Source of the DNA: RGIG9041 sp045657265
GTDB taxonomy: Bacteria > Bacillota > Clostridia > Oscillospirales > QAKW01
Direction of reading: 5' to 3'
DNA length: 64,000 bases
Assembly (NCBI GenBank): GCA_045657265.1
Contig: JAZOSU010000007.1
Location: 1-64,000, forward strand
Below the pieces are notes generated by a model. The model had not been told where the DNA came from, ran no database searches, and saw nothing but the letters and a program-made list of their open reading frames with translations. The position numbers and the translations under genes were made by a program. This document shows, in pieces, positions 52,033 through 60,773 of the stretch (position 1 is its first letter; each line of letters starts with the position of its first letter).

Positions 52033-53562
52033 ATGTCTAAACTTACTTTAGTTTTCATTGCTATACTTGTTTACCTTATAGGTATGGTAGGTATTGGCAT
52101 ATGGAGTTCTAAACAAAACAAAAATTCAGATGATTTTTACCTTGGCGGAAGAAAACTCGGACCTTTAGTTACCGCTATGAGCGCCGAAGCTTCTGATATG
52201 AGCGGTTGGCTTCTTATGGGTCTTCCTGCTGTTGCTCTTATGGGTGGTCTTGCAGAAGCAAGTTGGACCGCTATAGGTCTTGCTATCGGTACATATCTCA
52301 ACTGGCTTTTCGTTGCAAAAAGACTTCGTGTTTACAGCCAGAAAATAGATGCTTTTACTCTTCCAAGCTTCTTTTCTAAAAGATTTGGCGGAAGTAAAAC
52401 ACTTACATCAATAGCAGCAATATTTATTATCATATTCTTTGTTCCGTATACTGCATCAGGTTTCGCAGCTTGCGGTAAACTTTTTGCAAGTCTTTTTGAC
52501 ATGGACTATGTAACCGCTATGATAATCAGTGCCGTTGTAATTGTTATTTACTGTACTCTCGGCGGATTTCTCGCAGCTTCCACAACTGACTTTATCCAGA
52601 GCATTATAATGACTGTTGCTTTGTTTGTTGTCATTGGTTTTACCGAAGGTTTAGCAGGTGGATTTGACGTTGTTTTTGAAAATGTAAAAGGTCTGAACGG
52701 TTATCTTGATCTTTTCAAAGGTTTTGACGTTGCATCGGGACAAACAGGTTCATACGGTGCCTTCCCCGTAGCATCAACTCTTGCATGGGGTCTTGGCTAC
52801 TTTGGTATGCCACACATTCTCCTCAGATTCATGGCTATTGAAGATAAAGATAAATTAAAACTCTCAAGACGTGTTGCATCTGTATGGGTTGTTATTTCAA
52901 TGGCAGTTGCCGTACTTATCGGTGTTGTAGGTTACAGTCTTATGAAAGCAGGCATAGTTGGTCCTTACGAAAGTGCAACCGCTGCTGAAACTATTATTGT
53001 TGATATTTCAAACTTTATGAAAAATTTCGGCTTTGTTCCCGCACTTACAGCAGGTATAATACTTGCAGGTATTCTTGCATCAACAATGTCTACTGCAGAT
53101 TCACAGCTTCTTGCTGCTGCCTCTTCTCTTTCACAGGATTTAGTTCAGGATACATTCAAAATCAAGTTGTCTGACAAAGCATCCGTATGGCTTGCAAGAA
53201 TTTCTGTTATTGTAATTTCAGCCGTAGGTGTTATTCTTGCTCTTGATCCATCAAGTTCTGTATTCCGTATAGTTTCATTTGCATGGGCAGGTTTCGGTGC
53301 AACATTCGGTCCTATAATGCTCTTTGGTCTTTTCTGGAAACGTACAACAAAAGCAGGTGCAATCTCCGGTATGATTGCAGGCGGTGCTATGGTATTTATC
53401 TGGAAATATGTAATTGCAAAAATTGGCGGTATATTTGCCATCTATGAGCTTTTACCCGCATTCATCATTGGTTGTATTGTAATTGTGGTTGTAAGTCTTT
53501 TGACAAAAGCGCCCGAAAAAGAAATTACAGACGCATTCGATTCAGTATCTGCTGAAAAATAA
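52033..53562 (+). CDS. putP: Sodium/proline symporter (SSS family)
   Basis: A sodium:solute symporter probably importing proline. The 509-aa protein has about 13 helices, starts near YLGGRKLGPLVTAMSAEASDMSGW (the SSS region with the Na+/substrate residues; shown residues about 36-59), and has the STMSTADSQLLAA signature (about 350). SSS members differ in substrate, so proline is the best guess by similarity. Confidence 0.9.
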   Translation: MSKLTLVFIAILVYLIGMVGIGIWSSKQNKNSDDFYLGGRKLGPLVTAMSAEASDMSGWLLMGLPAVALMGGLAEASWTAIGLAIGTYLNWLFVAKRLRVYSQKIDAFTLPSFFSKRFGGSKTLTSIAAIFIIIFFVPYTASGFAACGKLFASLFDMDYVTAMIISAVVIVIYCTLGGFLAASTTDFIQSIIMTVALFVVIGFTEGLAGGFDVVFENVKGLNGYLDLFKGFDVASGQTGSYGAFPVASTLAWGLGYFGMPHILLRFMAIEDKDKLKLSRRVASVWVVISMAVAVLIGVVGYSLMKAGIVGPYESATAAETIIVDISNFMKNFGFVPALTAGIILAGILASTMSTADSQLLAAASSLSQDLVQDTFKIKLSDKASVWLARISVIVISAVGVILALDPSSSVFRIVSFAWAGFGATFGPIMLFGLFWKRTTKAGAISGMIAGGAMVFIWKYVIAKIGGIFAIYELLPAFIIGCIVIVVVSLLTKAPEKEITDAFDSVSAEK

Positions 53563-53579
53563 TTATAAATAATAAATTT

Positions 53580-53612
53580 AAAGCCCTGTGCATTTTTGTG
53601 CACAGGGCTTTA
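53580..53612 (+). terminator. Terminator after putP
   Basis: AAAGCCCTGTGCA and TGCACAGGGCTTT form a 13-bp stem followed by a T-rich run. Confidence 0.88.
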
Positions 53613-53640
53613 TATATTTTTATTATGGAGTGATTATTTT

Positions 53641-54240
53641 ATGAGCGACGTTTATTTATCCCCTTCTTCCGAGCATTTCAATACAGGATACGGAAATTAC
53701 GGTATAGAAGAGCGCAGAATGAATCTTATTGCAGACGTTGTTGAATATGAATTGCAACGCCTTGGTATAACGACAGACAGAAATAATCCCGATATGGGAC
53801 TTACAGAAATTGTTGCGGATTCTAATGCAAAATCTCCTAAGGTACACGTCTCTATTCAGTCTCAGAGTGCAGACAGTATGCAAAGAGGCAGTCAGGTTTA
53901 TTATTTTAAAGCAGGTACCAACGGCGAACGACTCGCACAGGATATATTTGAATATTTGGAAAAAGTAACACCGGCGGAAGATATCGGTCTATCTGACGGA
54001 AGCGCGGTTTTCGGCGGACTTGGTTTTTATGAACTTCGCCGTACAAGAGCTCCTGCGGTCATTGTAAAAGTGGGATTTCACGATAATCCGTTGGATGCTG
54101 ATTTTATCATTGAAAACACCTATGAAATCGGAGTTGCCATCGCAAAAGGTATAGCACAGTATCTTGGTGTGGAATACAGAGAAGACTCACCCGAAAACAT
54201 TCAGAATCTTCGTGCAACGTACAACGGCGTTATTTTTTAA
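53641..54240 (+). CDS. N-acetylmuramoyl-L-alanine amidase-like protein, probably inactive
   Basis: This 199-aa protein aligns with the clostridial Amidase_3 type that starts with I-Y-L-S-P-S and contains GNYG-x-EE-x-RMN. The first His region (SEHFN) and the EE pair are kept. The usual I-H-S-N-A zinc-ligand motif reads I-Q-S-Q-S here (about 75-79), and the catalytic Glu before AFHDNP is a Lys (VIVKVGFHDNP, about 143). There is no signal peptide. I expect loss of hydrolase activity. The ATG at 53641 with GGAG upstream is clear. It overlaps the convergent deacetylase gene by 11 bp. Confidence 0.75.
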   Translation: MSDVYLSPSSEHFNTGYGNYGIEERRMNLIADVVEYELQRLGITTDRNNPDMGLTEIVADSNAKSPKVHVSIQSQSADSMQRGSQVYYFKAGTNGERLAQDIFEYLEKVTPAEDIGLSDGSAVFGGLGFYELRRTRAPAVIVKVGFHDNPLDADFIIENTYEIGVAIAKGIAQYLGVEYREDSPENIQNLRATYNGVIF

Positions 54241-55009
54241 ATTCATCAAGAGATTTAAAAGTATATCCTTTAGCTCTTGCCAAGTCAATAACGTCTGAGA
54301 GAATTTTTGAGTTTGTTTTTGACGTGGAGTGAAGAAGTATAACGGCGCCGTTATGAATCCGCGACATAATCTTTTCGGTTGCGGCAGTTTCACCCGGTTG
54401 CTCGTTTTCATCCCAGTCATAATAAGCAAAGGACCAAAAAACAGTTTTTAGTTTAAGTTTTTGGTTATACTCAAGAGCAAGATGCGAAAATCTACCGCTT
54501 GGAAATCTGAAATATTTCTGCACAGGTATACCAAGGTCGGAAACTAATTTCTCCCACTCTGTTATTTGTTTTTTATAGGTATTGAAATCCACAATTTTAG
54601 TCATATTGGGATGGCTCAATGAGTGATTACATACAAGATGTCCCTCGTTTGCCATTCTTTTTACAATTTCAGGATTTGATTTCACAAAGTTACCATCTAT
54701 AAAAAAAGCCGCTTTAACATTTTTTTGTTTCAATGTATCAAGTATCTGATTATGGTATCCGTTATCATATCCTGCATCAAAAGTAAGATAAATATTTTTA
54801 TGCTCTTTATTGCCTATGCTAATTACATCAAACTGTTCTAAAAAATCTGCTTCAGGACAAAGCTGTGGCTGAGTGTTATCGTTTGTCGGTTTGAAATACC
54901 AGTCATACGCAACAGATTTTTCAGACCCTGCAAAAACAGAAAAAGGAAGTGCCGCAATAATTACGGGCATAATAATAAATATCAAAAATCTTTTATATAG
55001 CTTTTCCAT
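54230..55009 (-). CDS. Polysaccharide deacetylase (PdaA-like)
   Basis: This 259-aa NodB-domain protein probably de-N-acetylates muramic acid or GlcNAc in peptidoglycan outside the cell. It has an N-terminal signal/anchor (about 5-24), the TFDAGYDNGY motif (Asp pair, about 95), HSLSHP (about 150), RFPSGRFS (about 185) and a late LLHSTSK motif. The pattern matches PdaA, which makes muramic delta-lactam in spore cortex. The ATG at 55009 stands 4 nt after GGAGG-AACG. Confidence 0.88.
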   Translation of the reverse strand: MEKLYKRFLIFIIMPVIIAALPFSVFAGSEKSVAYDWYFKPTNDNTQPQLCPEADFLEQFDVISIGNKEHKNIYLTFDAGYDNGYHNQILDTLKQKNVKAAFFIDGNFVKSNPEIVKRMANEGHLVCNHSLSHPNMTKIVDFNTYKKQITEWEKLVSDLGIPVQKYFRFPSGRFSHLALEYNQKLKLKTVFWSFAYYDWDENEQPGETAATEKIMSRIHNGAVILLHSTSKTNSKILSDVIDLARAKGYTFKSLDEFKK

Positions 55010-55019
55010 ACGTTCCTCC

Positions 55020-55040
55020 AAAATAGTTTAATACTATTTT
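55020..55040. promoter_or_regulatory. 8-bp inverted repeat between deacetylase and PiT genes
   Basis: AAAATAGT and ACTATTTT flank a 5-base centre in the 54-bp divergent region. It could be an operator or a leader hairpin. It is too short to be sure. Confidence 0.35.
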
Positions 55041-55063
55041 GACCTATTGAAAGGAAAAATATA

Positions 55064-56002
55064 ATGAATTTTTTTGCTATATTTTTAATTGTTTGTGTTA
55101 TTTTTGTCAACGGATGGACAGATGCTCCCAATGCTATTGTGAGTTGTGTATGCACAAAAACACTTTCAATGAAAAAAGCAGTTTTGCTCGCTTCCGTTTC
55201 TAATTTTTTGGGTGTTTTTTTAACAGGACTTATAAACAAGTCGGTTGCGAAAAATATTTTTGAAATGACCTCTATCACAGATGACAGAGCGATCTGCGCC
55301 GCGCTTTTATCGGTAGTTATTTTAGCGGTTGTTGCCTGGGCATTCGGAATTCCAACAAGTGAATCTCACGCAATCATTTCCGCTTTAATAGGCTCTGCAG
55401 TTGCTATAAAATCTTATATACAGGTAAGAACAATTATATATACTGTAATAGGCTTATTTTTGTCTATATTCATCGGTTTCTCTCTTGGTTATTACTTTTA
55501 CTGTTATTACAAAAAAAGGCGTATGAGTGGCAAAAAAGCTAAGATCTTACAAATTATAGGTTCGATTATTATGGCTTTTATGCACGGAGCTCAGGACGGT
55601 CAGAAGTTTATAAGCATACTTTTACTTATAATCGGTATTGATGGTGTTTTTACAATACCGTTATGGGCCTCTGTTTTCTGTTCTTTGATAATGGCGGCAG
55701 GAACAATGGCAGGAGGCGGAAGAATTATTAAAAAAGTAGGTCAGACTATGGTTGATATGAATTTAATGCAAGGGATTTCAGCTGACATTTCAGGTGGAAT
55801 AAGTTTATTTATTTCAACTGTTTTAGGTCTTCCTGTCAGCACCTCGCACGTAAAGACTTCTGCTGTTATGGGATGCGGTTTTGTAGACGGAAAAATCGAC
55901 AAAAAAGCCGCAAGTGAAATACTTGCGGCCTGGATTATAACTTTCCCTGCTTGTTTTGGTATGGGATATTTATTTACCCTGATTTTTAAAACATTTCTTT
56001 AG
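55064..56002 (+). CDS. Inorganic phosphate transporter, PiT family
   Basis: A low-affinity phosphate importer. The 312-aa membrane protein has the duplicated PiT signature: GWTDAPNAIVS (about 17-27) and GIPTSESHAIIS (about 94) in the first half, and HGAQDGQK and GLPVSTSHVKTSAVMG (about 258) in the second. It overlaps the convergent PHP gene by 17 bp. Confidence 0.93.
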   Translation: MNFFAIFLIVCVIFVNGWTDAPNAIVSCVCTKTLSMKKAVLLASVSNFLGVFLTGLINKSVAKNIFEMTSITDDRAICAALLSVVILAVVAWAFGIPTSESHAIISALIGSAVAIKSYIQVRTIIYTVIGLFLSIFIGFSLGYYFYCYYKKRRMSGKKAKILQIIGSIIMAFMHGAQDGQKFISILLLIIGIDGVFTIPLWASVFCSLIMAAGTMAGGGRIIKKVGQTMVDMNLMQGISADISGGISLFISTVLGLPVSTSHVKTSAVMGCGFVDGKIDKKAASEILAAWIITFPACFGMGYLFTLIFKTFL

Positions 56003-56754
56003 TAAAAGCACGAGTCATAGCTTTATTACGTTTTGTATCAAGAACTTCAAAACGGATAAATTGATATTCATCCAAAATATCAAAGCTTGCCTCGGTTATA
56101 GAATCAGTAAGTGAACGGACTGTTTTATGTAAACGGTTTTGTGATCTTAAAACTATTGCTGCACAAGGTTCCGTCTCTATAAATACTTTACCATTTTCAG
56201 TATAAATATTCTTTATAATAGGTCCTGTCGATGCGTATATATGTCCGTCTTCCATCGCTTTTATTACGGTATCATATTCAAGGTTTTCTGCCTTTATCAT
56301 CGAAAATCCGCCAAAGCTGTCTGAGTATGGACTATCTATATCAGCTCCGTTATGGTTATCATCACTTGCAACGGGAACAACACTCTGAGTACGGCGAAGA
56401 AGCTGATTATATTCCTCGTCACCAAAGCCGTTTGCATAAGCAACTTCACAGCTTGTATTGAATACTTCAAAACTCCAGAGACCTTTAAGTCCTGTAGTAA
56501 GTCTGATTCCACCAAGGTGTTTTATGCGGAAAGCTCGGTTCGTGAGCTGTAATTAGCAAAAAGTCTTTATCTTTAAGGTCGATATGAGGTGTAAGTGTAA
56601 AGTGGTCTGAGTATCCGACTATACTATATCCTCTTGATTTATAAAGCTCTTTGATTTCTTCAGGGGTAAAACGTCCGTCGGATACTGTTGTATGGCAATG
56701 GAGATTTGCTTTATACCAATTACCTGTATTGGAAATCAAATATTTTTTTGACAT
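55986..56754 (-). pseudogene. PHP-domain phosphoesterase with a frameshift
   Basis: A PHP-family protein (about 255 aa if restored) is split between two frames. The first part, from the ATG at 56754, has NLHCHTTVSDGRF and YSDHF and reads to TYYRT-stop at 56485. The rest, HLGGIRLTTGLKGLWSFEV… with ASDDNHN, continues in another frame to 55986. The frames meet at a run of four A on the coding strand (56520-56523). Removing one base gives an unbroken protein with all metal-site motifs. It may be a true recent mutation, slippery-run phase variation, or a sequencing error. Confidence 0.8.
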
Positions 56755-56775
56755 AGTTTTTCTCCTGATATTTTA

Positions 56776-56797
56776 AGCCGAAGCAAAAGCTTCGGCT
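56776..56797. terminator. Hairpin between the cytidylate-kinase-like and PHP genes
   Basis: AGCCGAAGC and GCTTCGGCT form a 9-bp stem. The T-run lies on the plus side; on the minus strand, where the genes are, the U content is weak. It may be a leaky terminator. Confidence 0.5.
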
Positions 56798-56802
56798 ATT
56801 TT

Positions 56803-57423
56803 TTATAAATTATTTATGTAGTTTGAAATTACGTCAATTGCTTTATCTTCAGAAAGGCTTGAAAGATTGAGCATTAAATCATAGTTTGTAATATTACCCC
56901 ATTCACGATTTGTATAGTAGTTATAATAACTACGACGTTTTTTATCTGAACGTGAAACGAGTTTTTTAGCTTCTGCTTCTTCTATACCCTCTGCTTCCAT
57001 TGCATTTTTAACACGGTCTTCCAAATTTCCGCGAAGGAATATATTAACGCAGTTTTCGTTATGGCGAAGAATATAGTCAGAACAACGGCCTACAAAAAGG
57101 CAATTTCCTTCACTTGCCATATCGCGTATAATTTCTGCCTGTGTTTTATAAATTTTATCATCTGTAAAAACATCATCGAGTTTTACATATGCGCCTCTTG
57201 GAGAATACATTCCCATAACAACAGAATAAAGTATACTGTTTGTCGGTTTTTTCTCAGCAGAATCAAAATGGTCTTCATGAATTCCGCTTTTTTCAGATGC
57301 AAGAGAAATAATTTCTCTGTTATAGTATTTAAGTCCGAGTTTATCGGCAAGTTTCTTTGCAAGTTCATCACCGCCGCAATAAGCTTCACGGCTGATAGTT
57401 ACTATTATATTTCTTTCAGTCAC
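56803..57423 (-). CDS. Cytidylate kinase-like family protein
   Basis: This 206-aa protein matches the cytidylate-kinase-like AAA family of Bacillota. The N-terminus IVTISREAYCGGDELAKKLA replaces the usual GxxGxGK P-loop with SREAYCGG. The LID-like region near 160-175 (SRSDKKRRSYYNYYT) has several Arg/Lys. True Cmk activity is doubtful, and the substrate is unknown. It follows yloV. Confidence 0.85.
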   Translation of the reverse strand: MTERNIIVTISREAYCGGDELAKKLADKLGLKYYNREIISLASEKSGIHEDHFDSAEKKPTNSILYSVVMGMYSPRGAYVKLDDVFTDDKIYKTQAEIIRDMASEGNCLFVGRCSDYILRHNENCVNIFLRGNLEDRVKNAMEAEGIEEAEAKKLVSRSDKKRRSYYNYYTNREWGNITNYDLMLNLSSLSEDKAIDVISNYINNL

Positions 57424-57446
57424 TTGAATGTTCCTCCTTTTATTAT

Positions 57447-59063
57447 TTACTCAATTGAAATTATATAGTGGTATACGGGTTGACCTCCTGGAAGCATTAT
57501 AACTTCTGCATCGGGCGCCATTTTTGTAACAAGCTCTGATATTTCAGTTGCTTCTTGCTCTGTAACACTGTCGCCATAATAGATGTTAATAAATTCTCCG
57601 CCCTCTGAGAGCATATTTGTCATCATTGCGCTGACAACATCTGGCATTGTATCTTTAACGTAGGACACCTTGCCTTCGATAATGCCAAGAAGCTGTCCTT
57701 CTTTTATCATATTACCGTCAAATTCGCTATCTCTTGCAGCATATGTCACCTGAGCGGTTCTTACGTTTGAAAGAGCCTCTGTCATATTCTGAGCTATTGC
57801 ATCTGCATCAAGAGTTTCATCAAACCCGAGAAGAGCGGTTATACCCTGAGGTATTGTTTTTGACGGAACAACAACAATTTTTCTTTCAGAAATTCTTGCC
57901 GCTTGTTCTGCTGCCATTATTATATTTTTATTGTTAGGAAGCACAAAAACTGTCTCTGCAGTAGTTTTCTTTACCGCATCAAGAATATCATCTGTTGAAG
58001 GATTCATTGTCTGTCCGCCTTCAACAACCACATCAACACCCATATCTTTAAAGAGTGCTGCGATGCCGTCACCGGCAGCTACAGAAACGAAACCGTATTT
58101 TTTATCTATAACGGGAGCCGCCTCTGTTTTCTTTTCTTTAAACTGCTCACGCATATTTTCTATCTTCATATTAATAAGTGAACCAAAAAGAATAGCTTCT
58201 TCTATTGCACGTCCCGGATGGTTTGTATGAACGTGAACTTTAATAATCTCACCGTCATCTACAACCACAACACAATCACCTATTGATTCAAGATATTTAC
58301 GAAGTTCAGAAGAATCTGATTTTTTAGCTTTTGATTCTTTGTTTACAATATATTCTGTACAGTATGCATATACAATATCTTCTTCGCTCTCGAAAATATT
58401 GAAATCAGAAAAATCTGCTTCAACATCTTCTATTACTTCTGTACTTGCCTCAACTGATTTTCCGTCAAGCGCACTGAGCATACCCTCTAAAATAACAGTA
58501 AGACCTTTACCGCCTGCATCTACAACGTTTGCCTGTTTAAGAACAGGAAGCATTTCAGGGGTTCTTGCTAAAGTTTTATTTGCTTCTTCGATATAATATG
58601 CAAAAGCATCACGTGCCGAAGGATTATTTTCTGCATACATAAGTGTATTTTCAGCCGCTTCTCTTGCAACTGTAAGTATTGTACCTTCGGTAGGTTTCAT
58701 TACTGCACTGTAAGCTGCTTTAACACCGCTATCAAAGGCTGCAGCGAGCGCTTTTGCATCTGCAGTTTCCAATCCTGCAAATCCTTTTGCTATACCACGG
58801 AACAAAAGCGAAAGTATAACACCGCTGTTACCTCTTGCGCCTTTCAAAAGTGCAGAAGCTACCTGATTTGATGTTTCTGATATACTTTTATCAGAAACGC
58901 TGCGCATTGTTTTAGCGGCTGCTGATATAGTAAGCGACATATTTGTTCCTGTATCACCATCAGGTACAGGAAACACATTGAGCGCATTTATTGCATTTTT
59001 TTGGTTTTCAATATTATTTGCAGCGGATATAATCATATCCCTGAACATATTGCCGGTTATCAT
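57447..59063 (-). CDS. DAK2-domain protein YloV (FakA-like)
   Basis: This 538-aa protein has an N-terminal DhaL/DAK2 ATP-binding domain with PVPDGDTGTNM (about 34-44) and GARGNSGVILS (about 95), a middle domain, and a C-terminal DegV-like part. Homologues are fatty-acid kinase subunit A, acting with a DegV-type FakB. No fakB lies nearby. It is paired with the Asp23-like gene upstream, the standard yloU-yloV pair. Confidence 0.92.
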   Translation of the reverse strand: MITGNMFRDMIISAANNIENQKNAINALNVFPVPDGDTGTNMSLTISAAAKTMRSVSDKSISETSNQVASALLKGARGNSGVILSLLFRGIAKGFAGLETADAKALAAAFDSGVKAAYSAVMKPTEGTILTVAREAAENTLMYAENNPSARDAFAYYIEEANKTLARTPEMLPVLKQANVVDAGGKGLTVILEGMLSALDGKSVEASTEVIEDVEADFSDFNIFESEEDIVYAYCTEYIVNKESKAKKSDSSELRKYLESIGDCVVVVDDGEIIKVHVHTNHPGRAIEEAILFGSLINMKIENMREQFKEKKTEAAPVIDKKYGFVSVAAGDGIAALFKDMGVDVVVEGGQTMNPSTDDILDAVKKTTAETVFVLPNNKNIIMAAEQAARISERKIVVVPSKTIPQGITALLGFDETLDADAIAQNMTEALSNVRTAQVTYAARDSEFDGNMIKEGQLLGIIEGKVSYVKDTMPDVVSAMMTNMLSEGGEFINIYYGDSVTEQEATEISELVTKMAPDAEVIMLPGGQPVYHYIISIE

Positions 59064-59077
59064 TAATACAATTCTCC

Positions 59078-59428
59078 TTAGTTTGTCTTCATCGCATCAA
59101 CGTAAACGTTGACTTTTTTGACTTTAAAGCCTGTCATTTTTTCCACGATATATTTTACTTCTTTTGCTATACTGCGTGAAATAGCAGGAAGATTTATGCC
59201 GTAGCTGACAATGATATGGACATCTATTACAAGGTCTGTTCCGTCTGCAGTAACAAGTACTCCTTTTTCATAGTTTTCTTTTTTAAGAAGAGAAACTATT
59301 CCTTCCGCTGCATTTTTAGAAGCCATACCTACTACACCATAGCAATTATTAATTACGTTTCCTACGATATGAGCAAAAACTGTCTGAGAGATAGATATAT
59401 TACCATTATGATTTTTTATATCCAACAA
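59078..59428 (-). CDS. Asp23/Gls24 family protein YloU
   Basis: This 116-aa protein is an Asp23-family envelope-stress protein, normally a membrane-associated cytoplasmic protein. The region ISQTVFAHIVGNVINNCYGVVGMA (residue 13 on; conserved core) and VNVYVDAM end are typical. The start is TTG at 59428, 7 nt after GGAGGG. It precedes yloV by 14 bp. Confidence 0.9.
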   Translation of the reverse strand: MLDIKNHNGNISISQTVFAHIVGNVINNCYGVVGMASKNAAEGIVSLLKKENYEKGVLVTADGTDLVIDVHIIVSYGINLPAISRSIAKEVKYIVEKMTGFKVKKVNVYVDAMKTN

Positions 59429-59479
59429 TTCAAGACCCTCCTTTATATAAAAAGTTACAATTACGCTATTATATTTCTA

Positions 59480-59507
59480 TTATAACATTTTTACATAATA
59501 TTACAAC
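59480..59507 (-). promoter_or_regulatory. yloU-yloV promoter
   Basis: TTGTAA (59502-59507), 16 bp, TATAAT (59480-59485) on the minus strand. Confidence 0.65.
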
Positions 59508-59520
59508 CTTTTTTTAAAAA

Positions 59521-59557
59521 AAGTAGCTTTCTGTAATTATTACACAGAAAGCTACTT
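59521..59557 (-). terminator. Terminator of the dnaK operon
   Basis: A 14-bp stem (59521-59534 with 59544-59557) is followed by a run of U on the minus strand, just after dnaJ. Confidence 0.9.
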
Positions 59558-59563
59558 ATAATT

Positions 59564-60718
59564 TTATTTAAAAAGTTTACCCAATTTCTCTGCAAAAGAA
59601 CTTTTCTTTTCAAGATTTTTATCATCTAATGTTTCATTAAATTTTTTAAGTATATCTTTTTGTTTTGATGTAAGTTTTTTTGGTATTTCAACACAAACGG
59701 TAACATACATATCACCTTTTGCTTTTGTTCCGAGTTTTGTAATACCCTTACCTTTAAATCGGAATGTACTTTCACTCTGAGTTCCTTCAGGAATAGTATA
59801 CTTAACTTTACCGTCAAGTGTCGGCACTGTCATTTCAGTACCAAGCGTTGCATCAACAAAAGAAATGGGAATTTCACAGTAAATATCATATCCTCTGCGT
59901 TCAAACAGCATATGAGGCGCAACAGACACAGCAAGGAACACATCTCCTGCAGGACCGCCGTTTTTACCTGCGTTACCCTGTCCTCTGAGAGTGAGTGTCT
60001 GTCCGTCATCGATACCTGCAGGGATTTTAACCTCTGTTTTTTTGTTTTCAACAACTATACCACCGTTACAGTCCGGACAAGGTGTTTTAATCTTTTTACC
60101 GGTACCGTTACATGAAGGGCAGGTACGCTGAGACTGTACGTTACCGAGTATAGTTCTCTGAACGGTAGATATAACGCCTCTGCCGCCGCACTGAGAACAG
60201 TTTTCCATTTCAGTTCCGTTTTTAGCCCCTGTACCATTACAGGATTTACAGGAATTTCTGCGTGAATACTGAATTTCCTTTGCAACACCGAAAGCCGCTT
60301 CTTCAAAAGTTATGTTAATTCTGAGGTGAATATCCTCACCTTTGGTAGGTGCGTTTGCACGGCGCGAACCACCGCCCATACCGCCGAAAGCTGTTTCAAA
60401 AATATCACTAAAACCGCCGAAACCGCCAAATCCACCGAAGCCACCAAAGTCACCGAAACCGCCAAATCCGCCATCACCGCCATAAGACGGGTCAACGCCT
60501 GCGTGACCAAACTGGTCATAACGCGCTTTTTTATCTGCATCAGATAAAACTCCGTATGCTTCGTTTATTTCTTTAAATTTCGCCTCTGCTTCCTTATTAT
60601 CAGGATTAAGGTCGGGATGATATTTTTTTGCCTGTTTTTTAAAAGCTTTTTTTATTTCATCGTCCGATGCATTTTTATCAACACCAAGGACTTCATAATA
60701 ATCTCTTTTTTCCGCCAT
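59564..60718 (-). CDS. dnaJ: Chaperone DnaJ
   Basis: DnaJ stimulates the DnaK ATPase and presents substrates. The 384-aa protein has a J domain with HPD (YHPDLNPD), a Gly/Phe-rich stretch, four zinc-finger repeats (CKSCNGTG, CSQCGGRG, CPSCNGTG, CPDCNGG) and the C-terminal substrate domains. It is separated from dnaK by a hairpin. Confidence 0.97.
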   Translation of the reverse strand: MAEKRDYYEVLGVDKNASDDEIKKAFKKQAKKYHPDLNPDNKEAEAKFKEINEAYGVLSDADKKARYDQFGHAGVDPSYGGDGGFGGFGDFGGFGGFGGFGGFSDIFETAFGGMGGGSRRANAPTKGEDIHLRINITFEEAAFGVAKEIQYSRRNSCKSCNGTGAKNGTEMENCSQCGGRGVISTVQRTILGNVQSQRTCPSCNGTGKKIKTPCPDCNGGIVVENKKTEVKIPAGIDDGQTLTLRGQGNAGKNGGPAGDVFLAVSVAPHMLFERRGYDIYCEIPISFVDATLGTEMTVPTLDGKVKYTIPEGTQSESTFRFKGKGITKLGTKAKGDMYVTVCVEIPKKLTSKQKDILKKFNETLDDKNLEKKSSFAEKLGKLFK

Positions 60719-60734
60719 ATCATAAACCTCTAAA

Positions 60735-60766
60735 AGATGGAGAGAAGTTTTTTCTCTCCATCTTTA
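60735..60766 (-). other. Stem-loop between dnaK and dnaJ
   Basis: AAAGATGGAGAGAA and TTCTCTCCATCTTT form a 14-bp stem with a very short loop, followed by four U on the minus strand. It probably acts as a partial terminator or protects the dnaK 3' end, lowering dnaJ relative to dnaK. Confidence 0.7.
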
Positions 60767-60773
60767 CGATTAA

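Noticed and set aside
56803..57423. A genuine cytidylate kinase (cmk)
   Set aside because: The usual P-loop is replaced by SREAYCGG, so only family-level naming is justified.
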